From: Bacteroidota bacterium
Lineage (GTDB): Bacteria; Bacteroidota; Ignavibacteria; Ignavibacteriales; Melioribacteraceae
Assembly: GCA_018818165.1 (NCBI GenBank)
Contig: JAHISP010000039.1
Coordinates: 1-64,000, forward strand
DNA: 64,000 nt
Reading direction: 5' to 3'
Shown here: piece after piece, positions 38,372-48,268 of the stretch
Layout of the letters: the number at the start of each line of letters is the position of its first letter
Position numbering within the stretch: position 1 is the first letter of the stretch
Made by a program: the position numbers and the translations under genes
The notes under the pieces: model-generated
Databases searched by the model: none
What the model was told of the DNA's origin: nothing
What the model saw: the letters and a program-made list of their open reading frames with translations, nothing else

Positions 38372-38564
38372 TTACTAGTATTTAGAGCTTCAAAAATATC
38401 TCAATAACTTTACGTAACTTCTTATTTTACATTAAATTAGCTCATTTTTCCATTGATTTCGCACATTTTATTTAGTATATTTGTAAGCTAATTTTGGAGT
38501 GTTTTACAATAAAAATTGTATCGACTTTAATTAATTTATTAATTAGGAAATTATAATACTTAAC
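38372..38564. other. Upstream region of the GH2-like gene
   Basis: No gene is seen. It holds the promoter at 38453-38483. The rest is AT-rich without other visible structure. Confidence 0.5.
38453..38483 (+). promoter_or_regulatory. Bacteroidota-type promoter upstream of the GH2-like/smc operon
   Basis: TTG (38453-38455) and TATATTTG (38476-38483) are separated by 20 bp, matching the -33/-7 consensus TTG-N19-21-TAnnTTTG known from Bacteroidota. It lies about 80 bp before the start codon. Confidence 0.55.
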
Positions 38565-41090
38565 ATGAAAAAATTCTTATTCGCTTTTTTGTTACTACTA
38601 AATTTTAATTTTTTTGCACAAATAAGAATTAAAGAAATAGCCTCAAATTTACCTTCAGAATCACCAAATTATTCAAGCACAGTATTAAGAGAAATTATTC
38701 CATTTAATGATAATTGGAATTTTACAACCTTAGACTCCGAAAAAGAAGGAGTAAAATTAAATGTACCAGCAATATATAATTCAAATGATGTAGTAGTTTT
38801 TCAGAAGGATCTGAATTTATCTAATGCCGATATTAGCCATTATAACTTCAAAATTTATTTTCTAGGAATTTCTTATTCAGCTGATATTTTTTTAAATGAC
38901 CTTGTTATATATAAAAAAGCTGGCGGTAATATCCCATTTGAAGTTGAATTACCAAGCGATTTAATAACTCTTGATGGCAATAATATTTTAAAAGTAGTTA
39001 TAAAAAGTGAGTTAGATTCTGAAACTAGTATTCCTCTTTATCAAAGATTTCTATTTCCAAAATATTTTGGTGGTATTGTTAGAGATGTTTTCCTTAAAAA
39101 GATTCCAAAAGAGAATTTAGAATTAGTAAGATATTCTACTGATATTAACAGGGATTTTAAGTCAGCTCAAGTCAATTTTGAATTAAAAACAAATTATAAT
39201 TTTACTAAAACTGAAAATAAGTATAAAATTGAAGTATTGATTAATGATAATTTTGGTGAAGTAACTTCGGTAAAAAAAGACATATTAAATTCTGAGTTAA
39301 ATAGCAGTTTAATAGAACTAAATATTACTAATCCTAGAATTTGGGATATTAAAACACCAAACCAATATATTGCCGAATTTAGATTATTCAAAAACGATTC
39401 TTTAATTGATTTGAGTAAAAAATCAATAATTATTGCAAAGTTGGAAAACCGCCCTGATGGTTTTTTTCTTAACTATAATAAATTTGAATTCAAAGGTGTT
39501 ACATATATTCACTCCGATAAAGAATATGGAGAGTCAATTTCATATTCGGATTTGAGAAATGATTTACAAATAATTAAAGATATGGGGCTTAATAGTGTAA
39601 GATTTGCAAAAGCCACTCCTCACCCATTTGCGCTAGAAATATGCTCCGAACTTGGTTTAGTGCCTTTCATCGAAATTCCACTAAATTCGCCACCTAAATT
39701 AATTGTTTTGGACGCAAACTTCTCCGATAGAGTTAAAAGATATATTGATGAATTTGTAAAATCTTATTCAAATTATTCTTCCATTTTTATAGTAGGAGTT
39801 GGAAGTGGTTATTTATCAAATTCACCAATTGATTATGAATTAATATCAACACTTTGTAAAAATGTACATTCCAACGGAAATTTTATAACATATGCTTCAT
39901 TCGATGGAATTCCGAAGACAAAAATTGATAATTTAGACTTATACGGAGTTGAAATATTTAATAATTTTTTACAGATTGAAAGTAATATTGCTAATTCAAC
40001 TGTTGGAATCGATAATATTTTTATTAGCGAAGCCACATATCCAACTTATAATGGAAGCACAAATGGATATTTAAATTCTTTTTCGCTTGAAGCTCAAGCA
40101 AAATATTTTGAGAATACTATTGATTTTGCAAACTCAAAAAATATAAGTGGATTTTTCTTAAACTCAATGTTCGATTATTATGGCGATTTTAGCTCATTTT
40201 ATGCAAAATATTCTGAGAACAATTTATATAGAATAGGAATTTTAGGTGTTGATAAAAATCTGAATAGCACCAGTTACAAGGTAATAAAAGCAAAAATAAA
40301 TAACTCTCCACGTGTCACAATTCCATTAGGGAATAGTAAAGATGACGCTCCAATGTTCTTCATAATTGTTGGTCTAGTTCTTTCTATATTAATGGGAATT
40401 TTAGTGAACTCAAAGAAAAAATTAAGGGAAGATGCTTCACGTGCATTTATAAGACCATATAATTTCTTTGCCGATATTCGTGATCATAGAATTATTTCAG
40501 GTTTTGCAACTGTATTATTAATGCTTATTCTTTCATGTGCACATTCATTACTAATTATAAATATTTTATACTTCTTAAGAGATAATATTTTATTCGAAAA
40601 AGTTTTGCTCTCTTTTGGAATTCCTTCTTTAATTTCCTCATTAAATTATTTTGCATGGAATCCTATAGAAGCATTCTTTTTCTTTTCCCTTTTAAGCGTT
40701 TTTTCCTTTCTATTTTTAAGCGCTCTTATTTCTTTAACCTCATTTTTCATTAAAATTAAAATATATTTTACAAGTATATTTTTCACTGTAATATGGGCTT
40801 CACTACCATTAGCTTTATTATTGCCAGTTAAAATGGTTTTATACAGAATTTTAGAAGCAAATATTATTAACCATTATATTTACATTTTTCTTTTTGGATA
40901 TCTTCTTTGGCTAATAAGTCGTGTAATGAAAGGGGTTTATGTAATTTTTGATATTAATGCTGGAAGAGTTTACTTATATGCCTTTGTTATATTTCTAATC
41001 TTATTTGGAAGTCTAATCCTTTATTTTCAAATAAATCATTCAACAATTTATTATCTAATTAATGTTTTTAATCAAGCAAAGTTGATTTAG
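38565..41090 (+). CDS. GH2-like protein fused to a multi-helix membrane domain, probable non-enzyme
   Basis: An 841-residue protein with a signal peptide (ending FFAQ). A GH2-type jelly-roll (about 45-170, VPAIYNSNDVVVFQKDL, SADIFLNDLVIYK) is followed by an Ig-like sandwich (about 185-305). A TIM-barrel follows (about 310-580), opening FEFKGVTYIHSDKEYG and SVRFAKATPHPFALEICSELG. Where GH2 enzymes have the acid/base GNE, this has VGVGSGY, so the catalytic Glu is missing; a Glu remains at FISEATYPTYNG, near the nucleophile position. Residues 605-841 form about six or seven membrane helices. It may bind a glycan at the inner membrane. It lies 9 bp before smc and so is co-transcribed. Confidence 0.75.
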   Translation: MKKFLFAFLLLLNFNFFAQIRIKEIASNLPSESPNYSSTVLREIIPFNDNWNFTTLDSEKEGVKLNVPAIYNSNDVVVFQKDLNLSNADISHYNFKIYFLGISYSADIFLNDLVIYKKAGGNIPFEVELPSDLITLDGNNILKVVIKSELDSETSIPLYQRFLFPKYFGGIVRDVFLKKIPKENLELVRYSTDINRDFKSAQVNFELKTNYNFTKTENKYKIEVLINDNFGEVTSVKKDILNSELNSSLIELNITNPRIWDIKTPNQYIAEFRLFKNDSLIDLSKKSIIIAKLENRPDGFFLNYNKFEFKGVTYIHSDKEYGESISYSDLRNDLQIIKDMGLNSVRFAKATPHPFALEICSELGLVPFIEIPLNSPPKLIVLDANFSDRVKRYIDEFVKSYSNYSSIFIVGVGSGYLSNSPIDYELISTLCKNVHSNGNFITYASFDGIPKTKIDNLDLYGVEIFNNFLQIESNIANSTVGIDNIFISEATYPTYNGSTNGYLNSFSLEAQAKYFENTIDFANSKNISGFFLNSMFDYYGDFSSFYAKYSENNLYRIGILGVDKNLNSTSYKVIKAKINNSPRVTIPLGNSKDDAPMFFIIVGLVLSILMGILVNSKKKLREDASRAFIRPYNFFADIRDHRIISGFATVLLMLILSCAHSLLIINILYFLRDNILFEKVLLSFGIPSLISSLNYFAWNPIEAFFFFSLLSVFSFLFLSALISLTSFFIKIKIYFTSIFFTVIWASLPLALLLPVKMVLYRILEANIINHYIYIFLFGYLLWLISRVMKGVYVIFDINAGRVYLYAFVIFLILFGSLILYFQINHSTIYYLINVFNQAKLI

Positions 41091-41099
41091 GGAAGAATA

Positions 41100-44000
41100 T
41101 TGTATCTATCAAAACTTGAGATATTTGGATTCAAATCATTCGCGAATAAAACTGTTGTGAACTTCAATCGTGGAATTACTGGAATTGTTGGTCCAAATGG
41201 GTGTGGAAAAACAAACATAATTGATGCAATTCGTTGGGTATTGGGCGAGCAAAAAAGCAGCACACTACGAAGTGATAAAATGGAGAATGTTATTTTTAAT
41301 GGTACACGCCAAAAAAAACCGATGGGTATGTGCGAAGCATCATTAACTTTAGTAAATGACAAAGGAATTTTGCCCACCGAATACTCCGAAGTAACAATTA
41401 CAAGAAGAATTTTTCGCTCTGGTGAAAGTGAATATTTGTTGAACAAAAATATATGTCGGCTAAAAGATATAACAAATCTATTTATGGATACTGGAATGGG
41501 TACAAATGCTTATTCTGTGATTGAATTAAAAATGATTGAAACAATACTTAGCAGCAAAGCTGATGAACGAAGACACATGTTTGAAGAAGCAGCAGGTGTA
41601 AATAAGTACAAATTAAGAAGAAGATTAACACTAAAACGCCTTGAAGATGTTAAGTTAGATTTAGTTCGCGTAAATGATATTGTTAGCGAAGTTGATAAAG
41701 TTGTAACTTCCCTTTCGCGTCAAGCAAAAAAAGCTGATAAACATAACCAAATAACTTCTGTACTAAGAGAAAAAGAAATTGATTTAGCGGAAAGAGAATT
41801 TAGTTCATTTACTTCGCAATTAAATGAGCTAAGGAATTCTAAATCACTTAATGAATCACAAAGAGAACAAATTGATTTAGATACAAGAAAACTTGAAACA
41901 GAATTAGTTGAATTTAGGGATAAAATATCTGGAATTGAAGACGAATGGAATATTAAAAGAAAAGAACTTTCCGAAAATACCAATGAGCTTCATGAACGAC
42001 AAAGAAAAATTTCTGTTATTCAGGAAAGGGATAAAGTTTTACAAAGAAACTTATCCAATTATAAAAATGAATTATCAGAATTAGAATTTCAAATAACTGA
42101 AAATGAAGATAGAATTATCCAAAACCAAGAAGAACTTTTAAGTTTTGAACAAACTGTTTTAGACAAAGAAGAAAATCTTGCGCATAATCAAGAAACTTTG
42201 GCAAATAAACGTGAAGAACTTGATAGTTACCGTAGTTTAGTTAAAGAAGAAAGCGAAAAAGTAAGATTAGTTGAGAAAGAAATTTCAATTATTGAAAATC
42301 AGATAAATAATTCAAAATCTTCATTTGATAGAACTAATAGAGAAATTAATAAATTTGAAGAAATAATTCAGAAAACGACTTCTGATATTGCTAAAACAGT
42401 TGGGTATTTAGAAGAGCTTACTCAAGAAAAAGAAGAGGTTGACAGAAAAATTGTTGAATCGGATTCTGAGTTTATTAGAAAAGAGTTGGAAAAAGAAGAA
42501 CTTGAAAAAAGTTTATCAAAATTATTTTCAAAAGAAATGGAAGAGAAGAATGTAATTGCTGGAATTCAAAACAAAATTGAATTACTGCAATCGTTAATTT
42601 CAAACTTAGAAGGAATTTCAAAGGGGTCAAAAATTCTTCTTGAAAATAGCAGTTGGTCAAATGGCAAAAGCACTATTGTTGCCGATGCTGGTGATGCAAA
42701 AGATGAATTTCGATTAGCTTTAAATGCTGCTTTAAAAGATGTTCTAAATAATCTTTTTATTGAACAAATTGATGAACTAAACAAAGCAATTAGTTATTTA
42801 AGAAAGAATGATTTGGGAAAAGCTTCGTTCTTTCTACTTGATATGCCAAGCAATAATAAAGGTTTGTTAAACAAATTAATTGATTTCGATAAAAAAAGAA
42901 AATCCAAAAAACTTTCTTTGGAAGAATTATTTATTAGCTGGGCTAATGAACTTATTATTTCTGATATTAAATGGAAACCTTATTTTGATAAATTGCTTTC
43001 AAACATTGCGGTAACTAAAAATTTGACTTCTGCCCTTGAACTTCGAGCTAAATATAATAAATTTTCATTTGTAACTTTAGAAGGCGATATTGTTAAAAGT
43101 GATGGAATTATTGAAGCTGGTTCCCTTCCGCAACTTGACGAAACGCTTTTTGGACGAAAACAACATTTAGAAAATCTTAAACGAGATTTCCCTAAATATG
43201 AAGATAATTTAACTGAAATTTCAAATGAGATTACTGAAGTAAAAACTAAAATATCAAAAATTGATTTGAAAGATTTATCCGATAGAGGTAAAACTTTACT
43301 AAATGAACAAAATAATATTGAAAAGCAAATTGCACAAATTGAGTTCAAAAAGGAACGTGCAAATGATGAAATTGAAACCACACAAAATAAAATTAATGAA
43401 CTAGTTGCTGAAGCAAATAAATTTTCAAAAAATATTGATGAATTAAAGAATAGTATCGATTCTGTTAAAGTTGATTTTGAAAAAGCAAAAATTATATTTG
43501 AATTGAAAGAAAGTGAACAGCGAGAAAAAGAAAAAAGCTATAACTCTTTCTATGCTGACTATAATCAGACTAAAATTGAATTAGAAAGAACTCGCGGTCA
43601 ATTAACAAATGCAAAGGCTAGTATTAAGCGAGGCGAAGAACAACGCGAAATAATTAAAAATTCAATTTCCAAAAGAGAACTTGATATTGAAAAAACTAAG
43701 GAAGAATTATATTCCTTGGAATCAATAATTGATGAGAACCAAATTGAATATGATGAGTTAAATTCAGTTAGAGAAACCTTAGTTGAAGAAGAAAGTGAAA
43801 TTAAAACTCGCTTGAACCAGATTAAGGAAAAATCATCTCAATTGGAAGGCAACTTAAGTAGCTTTCGAAAAGATAGACAACAAATTTCCGACAGAATTTA
43901 TTCCAACGATATAAAAATGAGTGAACTTAACTTGCGTGTTGAAAATCTTGTTCAACATATAAGTGAGGAATATTCAATTTCACTTGAGTATAAAGAATTT

Positions 44001-44681
44001 GATAATACTGATTTTAATTTTAAAGAAGTTGCTGCTGAGGTACATTCTTTTAAACAACAGTTAAAAAATCTTGGACCAGTAAACCTACTTGCATATTCAG
44101 AATATGAAGAAGAGAAAGAACGACTTGAATTTTTAACTAATCAACGGGATGATTTAATTGCTTCCGAAAAAGATTTAGTTAAAACTATTGAAGAAATAAA
44201 CATAGCAGCAAAAAATTTGTTTACTGAAACTTTTGAACAAATTAGGCTGAATTTTCAAAGAATTTTTAGATCTCTATTTGATGATGGAGATGAGGCTGAT
44301 TTAATTTTGGAAGCTGGTGTTGACCCGCTTGAAGCAAAAATTGAAATTACTGCAAAGCCAAAAGGCAAACGTCCTTCATCAATTGAACAACTTTCTGGTG
44401 GTGAAAAAACTTTAACTGCAACTGCCTTGCTTTTTGCAATTTACCTTGTAAAACCTTCTCCATTCTGTATTATGGATGAAGTTGATGCTCCGCTTGATGA
44501 TGCAAACATTGATCGTTTTGCTAATCTTTTACAAGATTTTAGTGGCAATACACAGTTTATTATTGTAACTCACAATAAACGCACTATGAATTCCGCAGAG
44601 ACAATGTATGGTGTTACAATGCAAGAGGAAGGAATTTCCAAACTTGCTGGTGTTCGATTTACTGATGAGATTCAAGTATGA
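41100..44681 (+). CDS. smc: Chromosome segregation protein SMC
   Basis: A 1193-residue ATPase that organises and segregates the chromosome as a dimer with ScpAB. Walker A is GPNGCGKTNIIDAIRWVLG (32-50). Long coiled coils (about 170-500 and 680-1000) flank a hinge (about 505-670). The ABC signature is IEQLSGGEKTLTATALLFAI, and Walker B is FCIMDEVDAPLDDANIDRF. The start is TTG (YLSKLEIFGFKSFANKT follows), with AGGGAAGA just upstream; no ATG is placed better. It is followed by a 4-bp overlap with the HAD phosphatase gene. Confidence 0.97.
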   Translation: MYLSKLEIFGFKSFANKTVVNFNRGITGIVGPNGCGKTNIIDAIRWVLGEQKSSTLRSDKMENVIFNGTRQKKPMGMCEASLTLVNDKGILPTEYSEVTITRRIFRSGESEYLLNKNICRLKDITNLFMDTGMGTNAYSVIELKMIETILSSKADERRHMFEEAAGVNKYKLRRRLTLKRLEDVKLDLVRVNDIVSEVDKVVTSLSRQAKKADKHNQITSVLREKEIDLAEREFSSFTSQLNELRNSKSLNESQREQIDLDTRKLETELVEFRDKISGIEDEWNIKRKELSENTNELHERQRKISVIQERDKVLQRNLSNYKNELSELEFQITENEDRIIQNQEELLSFEQTVLDKEENLAHNQETLANKREELDSYRSLVKEESEKVRLVEKEISIIENQINNSKSSFDRTNREINKFEEIIQKTTSDIAKTVGYLEELTQEKEEVDRKIVESDSEFIRKELEKEELEKSLSKLFSKEMEEKNVIAGIQNKIELLQSLISNLEGISKGSKILLENSSWSNGKSTIVADAGDAKDEFRLALNAALKDVLNNLFIEQIDELNKAISYLRKNDLGKASFFLLDMPSNNKGLLNKLIDFDKKRKSKKLSLEELFISWANELIISDIKWKPYFDKLLSNIAVTKNLTSALELRAKYNKFSFVTLEGDIVKSDGIIEAGSLPQLDETLFGRKQHLENLKRDFPKYEDNLTEISNEITEVKTKISKIDLKDLSDRGKTLLNEQNNIEKQIAQIEFKKERANDEIETTQNKINELVAEANKFSKNIDELKNSIDSVKVDFEKAKIIFELKESEQREKEKSYNSFYADYNQTKIELERTRGQLTNAKASIKRGEEQREIIKNSISKRELDIEKTKEELYSLESIIDENQIEYDELNSVRETLVEEESEIKTRLNQIKEKSSQLEGNLSSFRKDRQQISDRIYSNDIKMSELNLRVENLVQHISEEYSISLEYKEFDNTDFNFKEVAAEVHSFKQQLKNLGPVNLLAYSEYEEEKERLEFLTNQRDDLIASEKDLVKTIEEINIAAKNLFTETFEQIRLNFQRIFRSLFDDGDEADLILEAGVDPLEAKIEITAKPKGKRPSSIEQLSGGEKTLTATALLFAIYLVKPSPFCIMDEVDAPLDDANIDRFANLLQDFSGNTQFIIVTHNKRTMNSAETMYGVTMQEEGISKLAGVRFTDEIQV

Positions 44682-45397
44682 GAGAACAGCAAATAAAAAT
44701 ATTCTGTGACTTTGATGGAACTATTACAACCAAAGATGTTGGTGAACACATGTTTTATCAATTTGGGGATTCCCAAAAAGCTATCGAAATATTTCAACGC
44801 TGGCTTCGAAAAGAAATTGATTCCGCCCAAGAATGGACAGAGCTTCTTGCGTTAGTTAAAAACTTAACTGAAAACGAATTTAATGAATTTCTTTCCACTA
44901 TTGAAATTAGATATGGATTTGAAGAATTTGTAAAATTTTGTGCTGATAATGAAATTGAACTAACCATTCTTAGTGATGGTATGGATTTTTATATTAAGAA
45001 GATTTTTGAAATTAATGGTTTTCAAGAGTTAAAATTTTATTCAAATAGTTTAATTTTTACAGATAATGGTCCCAAAGTTTCATTCCCATATTCTGATGAA
45101 GAATGTAAAGCCTGTGCAAACTGTAAGAGAAACCATATTATTGAAAATAGTGGCGATGAAGATATTACAATGTACATCGGTGATGGTTATTCGGATACTT
45201 GTCCTGTTCAATACGTTGATTATATTTTTGCGAAAGAAACTTTATTAAAGTTCTGTGAAAAAGAAAGAATTTCATATTTCCCATTTAAAAATTTCAAAGA
45301 TGTTATTGCTCGCATAAGTCCATTATTAGAAAAATCAAAAATAAAGAAAAGACACCAAGCAGAGTTAAAGCGAAAAGCCGTTTACGCACAAGGATAA
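44678..45397 (+). CDS. MtnX-like HAD-IB phosphatase
   Basis: A 239-residue cytoplasmic phosphatase. Motif I is FCDFDGTITTKDVGEHM (nucleophile and acid Asp), motif II LTILSDGM, and motif III/IV IGDGYSDTC. The CKACANCKRNHI segment matches the CxxCxxC-like insertion of MtnX-type enzymes (2-hydroxy-3-keto-5-methylthiopentenyl-1-phosphate phosphatase). No other methionine-salvage gene is nearby, so the true substrate is open; phosphoserine is an alternative. Its ATG overlaps the smc stop (ATGA). Confidence 0.85.
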   Translation: MREQQIKIFCDFDGTITTKDVGEHMFYQFGDSQKAIEIFQRWLRKEIDSAQEWTELLALVKNLTENEFNEFLSTIEIRYGFEEFVKFCADNEIELTILSDGMDFYIKKIFEINGFQELKFYSNSLIFTDNGPKVSFPYSDEECKACANCKRNHIIENSGDEDITMYIGDGYSDTCPVQYVDYIFAKETLLKFCEKERISYFPFKNFKDVIARISPLLEKSKIKKRHQAELKRKAVYAQG

Positions 45398-45409
45398 GTT
45401 TTTATATTG

Positions 45410-46549
45410 ATGAATAATTTCAACAAAAAAATATTGATATTAGCTGGCGAAGCTTCTGGGGATTTACATGCATCTTCTTTAGTTACTGCTTTGCTAAACT
45501 CCAAAAACGAGTTGAAATTTTCTGGAATTGCAGGTGATAATATGATTAGCAGTGGTGTTGAAGCACTTTATCATATTAAAGAAATGTCTTTTTTAGGATT
45601 TGTTGAAGTTATAAAACATCTTCCATTTATTTTAAAAGTTGAAAAAGCAATTATTGAATATGTAAAACTAAATAAAATTAAATTTGCAATTCTTGTTGAT
45701 TATCCTGGTTTTAATTTACGAATTGCCAAAAAGTTAAAAGTATTAGGCGTAAAAATTGTTTACTACATTTCTCCTCAAATTTGGGCTTGGCATCAAAGTA
45801 GAATAAAAAAGATAAAAAAACGTGTTAATAAAATGCTTGTAGTCTTTCCGTTTGAAAAGGATTTTTACGAAGATGGTGGCGTGCAAGTTGAGTATGTAGG
45901 TCATCCACTTGTTGAAAGAATAGAAAATTTTGAATTTAAGTCAAAAGATAATTTGTTAAGTGAACTTGGAATTAAGAAAGATATATTCCTAATTCTACCA
46001 GGAAGCAGAAAACATGAAATTGAAGAACATCTTTCTGAATTAATTAAAACTGCAAAAATTATTAGTGATAATAACAATTTACAAACTGTAGTAGCTTGTT
46101 CAGAAAATTTGGATGTGGAATATCTACAGAAATTTATTTCTGATAATAATGTTAAAATTGTGAAAGGTAATACCTACAATTTGTTGAAGAATTCAAAATT
46201 TGGAATTATTAAATCTGGAACATCAACATTGGAAGCTACAATTATTGGACTTCCATTTGTTGTAATTTACTCAACAAATAAATTAACTTACGAACTTGGT
46301 AAACGCTTGGTAAAAATTAATTATATAGCCATGCCAAATATAATTGCCGGTAAAAGTGTTGTAAAAGAATTTATTCAGAATGATGTTAATGCTACTTTAA
46401 TTTCGGACTTCATACAATCCTTGCTTGATGATAACTCTGCAATAAGAAATTTGAAAAATGAATTAGAAATTATTAAAAATAAACTTGGTAAAAGTGGTGC
46501 GTCCAATAATGCTGCCAAAATAATTGAAGCAATGCTAAATGAAGATTAA
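45410..46549 (+). CDS. lpxB: Lipid-A-disaccharide synthase
   Basis: A 379-residue GT19 glycosyltransferase joining UDP-2,3-diacylglucosamine and lipid X. The signatures are ILAGEASGDLHASSLVTAL at the N-terminus, YYISPQIWAWHQSRIKKIK, and LPGSRKHEIEEHL. SGTSTLEATIIGLPFVVIY lies in the UDP-binding C-terminal half. I use the ATG at 45410 rather than the TTG one codon earlier. It is part of a lipid A cluster with overlapping genes: DUF374 acyltransferase, then lpxK. Confidence 0.96.
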   Translation: MNNFNKKILILAGEASGDLHASSLVTALLNSKNELKFSGIAGDNMISSGVEALYHIKEMSFLGFVEVIKHLPFILKVEKAIIEYVKLNKIKFAILVDYPGFNLRIAKKLKVLGVKIVYYISPQIWAWHQSRIKKIKKRVNKMLVVFPFEKDFYEDGGVQVEYVGHPLVERIENFEFKSKDNLLSELGIKKDIFLILPGSRKHEIEEHLSELIKTAKIISDNNNLQTVVACSENLDVEYLQKFISDNNVKIVKGNTYNLLKNSKFGIIKSGTSTLEATIIGLPFVVIYSTNKLTYELGKRLVKINYIAMPNIIAGKSVVKEFIQNDVNATLISDFIQSLLDDNSAIRNLKNELEIIKNKLGKSGASNNAAKIIEAMLNED

Positions 46550-47198
46550 AGGAATTAAACAAAAAGTGTTGCATAATCTTGGCAATATTTTTCTTCATAG
46601 TATTATAAATGTTCTTTGTAAGTCTGTAAAAATTGAAAAAATAAATTCCGTTGAAGTTCATGAACTTTTAAAATTGAATCAGAATTTTGTTTTGGCTTTT
46701 TGGCATGGAACAATGCTAATACCATGGTATGTTCATAGAAACCAAAATTTTTCAGCATTGGTTAGTTTAAGTAAGGATGGCTCTCTACTTGCAAATACTC
46801 TATTAAAATGGGGGTTTAAAGTTGAGAGAGGTTCAAGTCATAAAGGTGGAAAAGAAGCTTTAAATATATTGCTTGAAAATTGTAAACAAAAATATTCTGT
46901 TGCAATTACGCCAGATGGACCAACTGGCCCACCGCGAGAAATGAAAGCTGGAGCTGTAATTACGGCACAGCGTTCCAATTTGCCTTTAATACTGTGTGGA
47001 GTTGCATATAAGAAAAAGTACATTTTTAATAGCTGGGATAAATTTGAAATTCCAAAGTTTTTTAGCAATGTGGTTATCAAATATTCAGAGCCAGTTTATA
47101 TAAGTGCAGAACTAAGCAGAGATGAAACTTCGAAAGAAATAATTAGGTGTAATGCTTTATTGAATCAATTACAAAACGATGTCGAAAAAATATCTTAA
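46539..47198 (+). CDS. DUF374 lysophospholipid acyltransferase-like protein
   Basis: A 219-residue protein with the DUF374 signature: FVLAFWHGTMLIPW (the conserved His of the HxxxxD-type acyltransferase fold region), SLSKDGSLLANTLLKWGF and RGSSHKGGKEALNIL. AITPDGPTGPPREMKAGAV follows. Members lie near lipid A genes and are thought to add an acyl chain or act on related lipids, possibly replacing LpxL in this lineage; this is inference. It overlaps lpxB by 11 bp and lpxK by 20 bp, so translation is coupled. Confidence 0.88.
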   Translation: MKIKGIKQKVLHNLGNIFLHSIINVLCKSVKIEKINSVEVHELLKLNQNFVLAFWHGTMLIPWYVHRNQNFSALVSLSKDGSLLANTLLKWGFKVERGSSHKGGKEALNILLENCKQKYSVAITPDGPTGPPREMKAGAVITAQRSNLPLILCGVAYKKKYIFNSWDKFEIPKFFSNVVIKYSEPVYISAELSRDETSKEIIRCNALLNQLQNDVEKIS

Positions 47199-48237
47199 AT
47201 ATTTATTAATAATTTTATCACCATTAGCAGTTCTATACTCTGTGGTAATAAATTTTAGAAATTTCCTTTTTAACAATGGAATATTTCGCGAAGAGAAAGT
47301 TAAAGCAAAAATTATATCTGTTGGTAATTTAACTGTTGGTGGCTCAGGTAAAACTCCAACAGTTATTTATATAATTAAACTACTTAAAAAAAATAATGTA
47401 AACGTAGGTGTTCTTAGTCGCGGTTACGGAAGGAACTCAAAAGGCTTTAAGCTGGTTTCAGATGGTTCAAAAATTCTTTTATCGGTAATTGAAAGTGGCG
47501 ACGAAATTGTGCAGGTAGCTGAAGAATGTAAAGTTCCAGCTGCTGTTTCAGAAAAAAGAGTTTTAGGAGCTAAGAAACTAATTACAGAAATTGGTGTAGA
47601 TGTTATTGTCCTTGACGACGCTTATCAACATAGATGGATAGCTAGAGATTTAGATATTTTAATTTTTGATCAAAGATTTTTAATGAAACGTGATAGTATT
47701 GAACAAAAACCTTTGCCTTTAGGAAGAATGCGAGAACCATTTTCAGCAATTAATAGAGCTGATTTGATTTTGATAAATAGAAAATTTAATGACAAAAGAG
47801 AGTTATCTAAGAGTTTTAAAGAATTGGTACTTGGTAAAAAAGTTTACTATGGCAGTTATAAAGCATCGGGATTAATTGACGTAAAGAGTGAACAACTGTT
47901 TAGTCTTCATGAATTTGAAGGACAAAAGAGTTTAGTAGTTTGTGGAATTGCTCGTCCATTTTCATTTTTAAAAATTTTGGAAGACAGTAAAATTGATATA
48001 ACAAATAGAATGTTATTTAAAGATCACAAAGAGTATGACCTCAAAGAGGTTCAACAAATTAGGAAAAAGTTCTACGATACAAACTCTTATTCAGTAATAA
48101 CAACTGAAAAAGATTTTGTGAAATTAAAATCATTTGCAAAAGAATTGGATGATATAGACATATATTACCTCAAAATTGATTTGCAAGTTGAGAATGAAGA
48201 AGAATTTAATAAAGAAATTTTAAATATTATTAATTAA
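47179..48237 (+). CDS. lpxK: Tetraacyldisaccharide 4'-kinase
   Basis: A 352-residue inner-membrane kinase that phosphorylates the lipid A disaccharide at the 4' position. It has an N-terminal helix (about 5-25), a P-loop GNLTVGGSGKTPTVIYI (about 51-67), LSRGYGRNSKG, and the conserved VIVLDDAYQHRWIARDLDIL, followed by KPLPLGRMREPFSAINRAD. The length is normal. It overlaps the acyltransferase gene and is 31 bp ahead of ppdK. Confidence 0.96.
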   Translation: MSKKYLKYLLIILSPLAVLYSVVINFRNFLFNNGIFREEKVKAKIISVGNLTVGGSGKTPTVIYIIKLLKKNNVNVGVLSRGYGRNSKGFKLVSDGSKILLSVIESGDEIVQVAEECKVPAAVSEKRVLGAKKLITEIGVDVIVLDDAYQHRWIARDLDILIFDQRFLMKRDSIEQKPLPLGRMREPFSAINRADLILINRKFNDKRELSKSFKELVLGKKVYYGSYKASGLIDVKSEQLFSLHEFEGQKSLVVCGIARPFSFLKILEDSKIDITNRMLFKDHKEYDLKEVQQIRKKFYDTNSYSVITTEKDFVKLKSFAKELDDIDIYYLKIDLQVENEEEFNKEILNIIN

Positions 48238-48268
48238 ATAAACAATAACTCATTTGGAGGAAAAACAA

